NCBI GenBank assembly: GCA_014607495.2 | Contig: CP053154.1 | Coordinates: 6,696,001-6,760,000 of the forward strand | Reading direction: 5' to 3' | Source of the DNA: Carposina sasakii | Lineage: Eukaryota > Arthropoda > Insecta > Lepidoptera > Carposinidae | Length of the DNA stretch: 64,000 nt | In this document: positions 60,316 to 64,000 of the stretch, in pieces | How the letters are laid out: each line of letters starts with the position of its first letter | Position numbering within the stretch: the first letter of the stretch is position 1 | Program-made: the position numbers and the translations under genes | The notes under the pieces: model-generated | What the model saw: the letters and a program-made list of their open reading frames with translations, nothing else | What the model was told of the DNA's origin: nothing | Database searches by the model: none

Positions 60316-61790
60316 TAAACGACGGTAACGCGACCTAACGCGAAATAGCTACATCTTAGAATTATATCCAAATAGTAGGTAGGTATAACATCTGTTCCCA
60401 CTATGCAAAATGTGTTCTCCTCTATAATATTGTCTTGCAGTTCTTGCTGCACCATTTCGGGAACAAAGCCGTCAGTGTATGTATGTATGTATTATGAACT
60501 TATATATGTATGGAGCATGGTCATAGCGAGTTAAGTGTACAATTGAAAAATTGACAAGGAACTACGTATCTACATTTTCTTCGACATGGACACCATATTC
60601 ATAGTACTTAGTAGGTAAATAGGCTTATGACCTATGTCATAATAAACTAGGTAGATATTCAGCAGATGTGACCAACTAGTATATAGTCAGAACGACAGTC
60701 GGACGCTGGTGCGAGCGTGTTCTCCACTGGCACCCAAGGGACAGGCAAAGACCGAGGAGCAGGCCCCGTCAGTGTTGGTCACACTTGGACACGGCAAGCC
60801 CAAAATAGAACCGAGTGGCAAAGAATGTAGGCCACTTTTACCCAACTATGGGTTCTCAATTAAATGAAGATAATTTTATAATCATAAACTGTACTAAGCT
60901 TATACCTACCTACTGGAAGAACTTTGAAATGTGAAAAATTACAACTAAGTACCATGATTTGTGCTATCAAATCAATATTACTATCATAAAGTTGGTCAAT
61001 ATTTTTTTTTTAATTTACACAAATCAGAGGCATTCCTAGCTACCTACTTGGTCAGGACAGTCGGGCAGCTGGCTATAAAAACAAAAGCTATATTCGTAGC
61101 AGTAGATAAAGTATAGGTAATTTATCATAAATACACGAAAATGAATGCTCAGGAGCAATCGCAACGTGTCGGTGCTCTATCGAATTCATCGAGAAATGAT
61201 GGTTCTTTGTCTAAGGTGTCAGGTATTAAAAGGGCCAATAGAACCACCACATGGTTCCACTTCTGACCAATTTTGTATTGTACTAAGTACTATGTATCTA
61301 CCTACATACTTACAGGATGTTATTTCGTTGCTACCGTTCACGTCAAGTGGTTCTTACTGTTTAGGCAGGCACATAAATAAAGTAGGTAAGTTTACCTATG
61401 CCAAAAAAATACCGGAAAACATGAAAAAAGAATAACGGACAGAGTTTTGTCAATACACAGAGTGAAGCATTCATAGTAAGCTCGGTAACGATATTCCATG
61501 GAATAGGGATGTGTAATGATGAGTAATGATGACGCGTTATCCACCCACACATACAAACCATAGTAAGCTCGACGTCTCGACTTGTCATTGTATCGGTGCA
61601 TACGCATAAGGATGCCAGCTTATGGCATATTACCTTGTTAATTAGGAAAAACATAAAAATATCTGTTCATGAAAATAAATTATAATACATAATATTGTTT
61701 AGCACAAAGATAAGTTTTTTTTTACAATAACTGTAATTTACTCATGGAATTTTAAAATATGTAGGTATAATCAAAGTCGCCGCCTTTTTG
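60316..61790. other. No gene recognised
   Basis: AT-rich with short shared repeat pieces (ccatttcgggaacaaagccg near 60450; accacatggttccacttctg near 61250, also at 33810). The ORFs are short and unlike known proteins. Confidence 0.5.
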
Positions 61791-61829
61791 AACTTTTTAG
61801 TAAATGGTCGAATTGCCATGAAAATCAAT

Positions 61830-62455
61830 ATCTGACGCCACTTTTAATATTTTTAACACCGGAAATGTGTTTGGGAACTGCAAGGAACCTCAGATATCGT
61901 TTTTTGAAGCAATCAGGCTCTTAACTAAAAAGTTCAAAATGGCGGCCACTTTTAACATTTTTAACACCGAAAATGTATTTGGGAACTGCAAGGTACCTCA
62001 GATATCGTTTTTGGAAGCAATCCGGCTCTTAACTAAAAAGTTCAAAATGGCGGCCACTTTTAATAATTATACATCGGAAATGTGTTTGGGAACTGCCTGG
62101 AACCTCAGATATCGAAATTGAAGGCAATCCGGTCCTTAACTAAAAAGTTCAAAATGGCGGCCACTTTTAATATTTTTGACATCGGAAATGTGTTTGGAAA
62201 CTGCAAGGAACCTCACATGTCGATTTTGGAAGCAATCCGGCTCTTAACTAAAAAGTTCAAAATGGCGGCCACTTTTAATATTTTTGACATCGGAAATGTG
62301 TTTGGGAACTGCCAGGAACCTCGGATATCGAAATTGAAGGCAATCCGGCCTTTAACTAAAAAGTTCAAAATGGCGGCCATTTTTAATATTTTTGACATCA
62401 GAAATGTGTTTGGGAACTTAAAAGTCCGTCAGATATTGATTTTCATGGCAATTCG
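61830..62455 (+). repeat. Tandem repeat, 108-bp unit, five clear copies
   Basis: aaaagttcaaaatggcggcc recurs with its ATGG at 61939, 62047, 62154, 62262 and 62370 (spacing 107-108). Units also share gtgtttgggaactgc and gaagcaatccggct. Because 108 is divisible by three, open frames run through it; these are not taken as a gene. Confidence 0.9.
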
Positions 62456-62498
62456 ACCATTAGCTAATAAAATAAAATATAATTTTTTTAAAACGAAA

Positions 62499-63842
62499 AA
62501 CCGACTTCATCCCAAAACTCGAACTTACTAAAGTAAAATTTTACTAAAGGGCAAATATGTCGGAATACGATCTCTTAATGGGCTCATGTAAGTTGTTTCA
62601 ACAATTATTTTTGATTTTTACTAATTTTAAACTCGTTCTAGAGGATTTTTCCGACGTTTCCACTCATCATCATTGTCATTCATCATAAATTCAGAATACA
62701 TTTTACTAAACAATGATTAGGTTGTATGGGCTTAGTTTCCCTTGCCTTTCCTTCGGGATAAACTAAAAAAAAAGGTCAAATATGTATTGCGTTAAGCCGT
62801 GTACGAAGTTTAGGAGGCATAATATTGTCAGATTTATATGCCAGCAAATGATTAAATAGGCCACATGACAAAAGAGAAAAAGGACTAGGCTTCGAAACTT
62901 TACGTCTGACAATATGATGATGATGATGATGATAATGATGACCTCCGACCGATTTGCTCATGGCGACTTCATACTTCTACTCCTAGATATTACTAAGTTG
63001 GCGTTCATGCAGGATCGGAGGCACTTGAGGTGGAATCGATCCAGAGTGCGTATGTGGCGACGGTACATGCACCACGCCTCGGAGGAATATAAGAGATTTG
63101 GCAGCACAACAGCCATGTACACTCTTATTTAAGCAACATATAATTACAATCCTTCTTCCTGCCTTGTTCCCAATAATTTGAGGTCGGTGCAATATGTAGG
63201 TACTCTTCTTTCATTTATCCCTATTATCCGTCATCTCGTTATTCTCATGTCTACCTCTTCCTCTATAACCATCTTACTTCGGACACGGCTTAACGCAACA
63301 TACAATTTCACGACTTAATACAATTATCTTCATCTTCATAAGCCTATTGCAGTCCACTACTGGACGTAGGCCTCCCCCTGCCATAGGGGGATTTTGTTAC
63401 TAAAAAGTTCCACTATCTGTTTTTCGGCAGCTCCATCATCAGACCCTCGTTTCCTTTATATGTATTATGTGTAGCTGACCAAAATTCTCTATAAACATCT
63501 AAAAACGGACTACTCGTGCCCTTTATATTTGAGGATATCCCTAGATTCCTTAGAGATTCCATCATCAGATATTATGTTTTATATGTAGGATCAAAACGCT
63601 CAGTAAAAGTATAAAAACAGACTACATGTGCCTATAATATTTGAGGATTGCCATCGATTTCTCCAAGATCCCATCATCAGATCCTGATGTGGTGAATATG
63701 TGACCAACCTGGAAGTATACCATGACCAACTATTAAAAAAAATTGAAATCGGTTCATAAACGACGGAGTTCTGAGGTAACACACATTAAAAATAATAATA
63801 ATAAAAAAAAGGAATTGATTACCTCTCTTTTTGAAGTCGGTT
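62499..63842. mobile_element. AACCGACTTC...GAAGTCGGTT element, copy 2
   Basis: Colinear with 20081-21637 across most of its length, including the terminal inverted 10-mers. Differs by the inserted retroposon (62562-62775) and by lacking the LINE fragment. Confidence 0.7.
62562..62775 (+). mobile_element. Retroposon copy, 5'-truncated, with TSD
   Basis: ggaatacgatctcttaatgg to ttcgggataaactaaaaaaa, flanked by caaatatgt on both sides. The homologous place in copy 1 (about 20132-20150) has no insertion. Confidence 0.85.
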
Positions 63843-64000
63843 AACAAAAAGTTCTAAATGGCGACGACTTTGATTTTGAGTAATAATCGCAATTGTTTTC
63901 AAGAATCATTGTGTGCTATTATTACAATCTAAAGGAATATATAAAATAATGCGAAAAATCGGAACATAGTCCGTTCATTATTTTTAAGTCTTTGAGAGGT

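Noticed and set aside
61867..62531. Repeat protein ORF (FGNCKEPQIS...KFKMAATFN units)
   Set aside because: It is a tandem DNA repeat with a unit length divisible by three; the frame breaks between 62121 and 62082 and no codon-level conservation is evident.

Overview
The window is nuclear DNA from an insect, most likely a moth or butterfly. The genes have spliced GT-AG introns and insect-like protein sequences. The background is AT-rich and crowded with repeats of lepidopteran type: Helitron-like ends, BEL/Pao and Gypsy-like LTR elements, small TIR elements, LINE tails and a polyA retroposon. No bacterial operon, CRISPR array, rRNA gene or convincing tRNA gene was seen.

Three host genes can be read to the base. 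(1) A Tec-family tyrosine kinase, orthologue of Btk29A/BTK, lies on the minus strand from 44283 (ATG) to 7033 (stop). Its 16 coding exons join in phase throughout and give 651 residues: PH domain, BTK zinc motif, SH3, SH2 and kinase. (2) MED7, a Mediator middle-module subunit, lies on the plus strand at 48027-49043 (3 coding exons, 220 residues). (3) API5 (apoptosis inhibitor 5/AAC-11) lies on the minus strand at 56056-52639 (8 coding exons, 566 residues). Btk29A and MED7 are head to head, and MED7 and API5 converge.

Layout. 1 to about 2.2 kb: decayed 3' end of a BEL/Pao element (integrase, then LTR). 2.3-2.7 kb: a complete retroposon with 14-bp target duplications. 2.7-6.85 kb: intergenic, no gene seen. 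7.0-44.3 kb: Btk29A. Its introns hold most of the mobile DNA: at least six copies of a ~380-bp TIR element, a nested set of inverted-repeat elements (15.85-17.1 kb), a solo LTR with its target duplication (18.88-19.37 kb), a 1.56-kb element ending in AACCGACTTC/GAAGTCGGTT (20.08-21.64 kb), a young non-autonomous LTR element (28.3-30.5 kb), and a TIR element with repeated palindromes (32.24-33.08 kb). 45.57-47.82 kb: stacked retroposons between Btk29A and MED7. 49.7-51.3 kb: a 5'-truncated LINE between MED7 and API5. 56.4-57.8 kb: a broken arthropod multicopy gene carrying a hAT-like MITE. 57.8-64 kb: repeats only, including a 108-bp tandem repeat and a second AACCGACTTC element.

The genes do not form a pathway: Btk29A is a signalling kinase, MED7 is general transcription machinery, and API5 is a nuclear HEAT-repeat survival factor. 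The most informative signals are the transposition histories readable from internal empty-site comparisons, a partial copy of the Btk29A glycine-loop exon in the neighbouring intron, and a GC-rich ORF in the Btk29A intron that could be an alternative first exon. I found no convincing evidence of a wholly new biological system.
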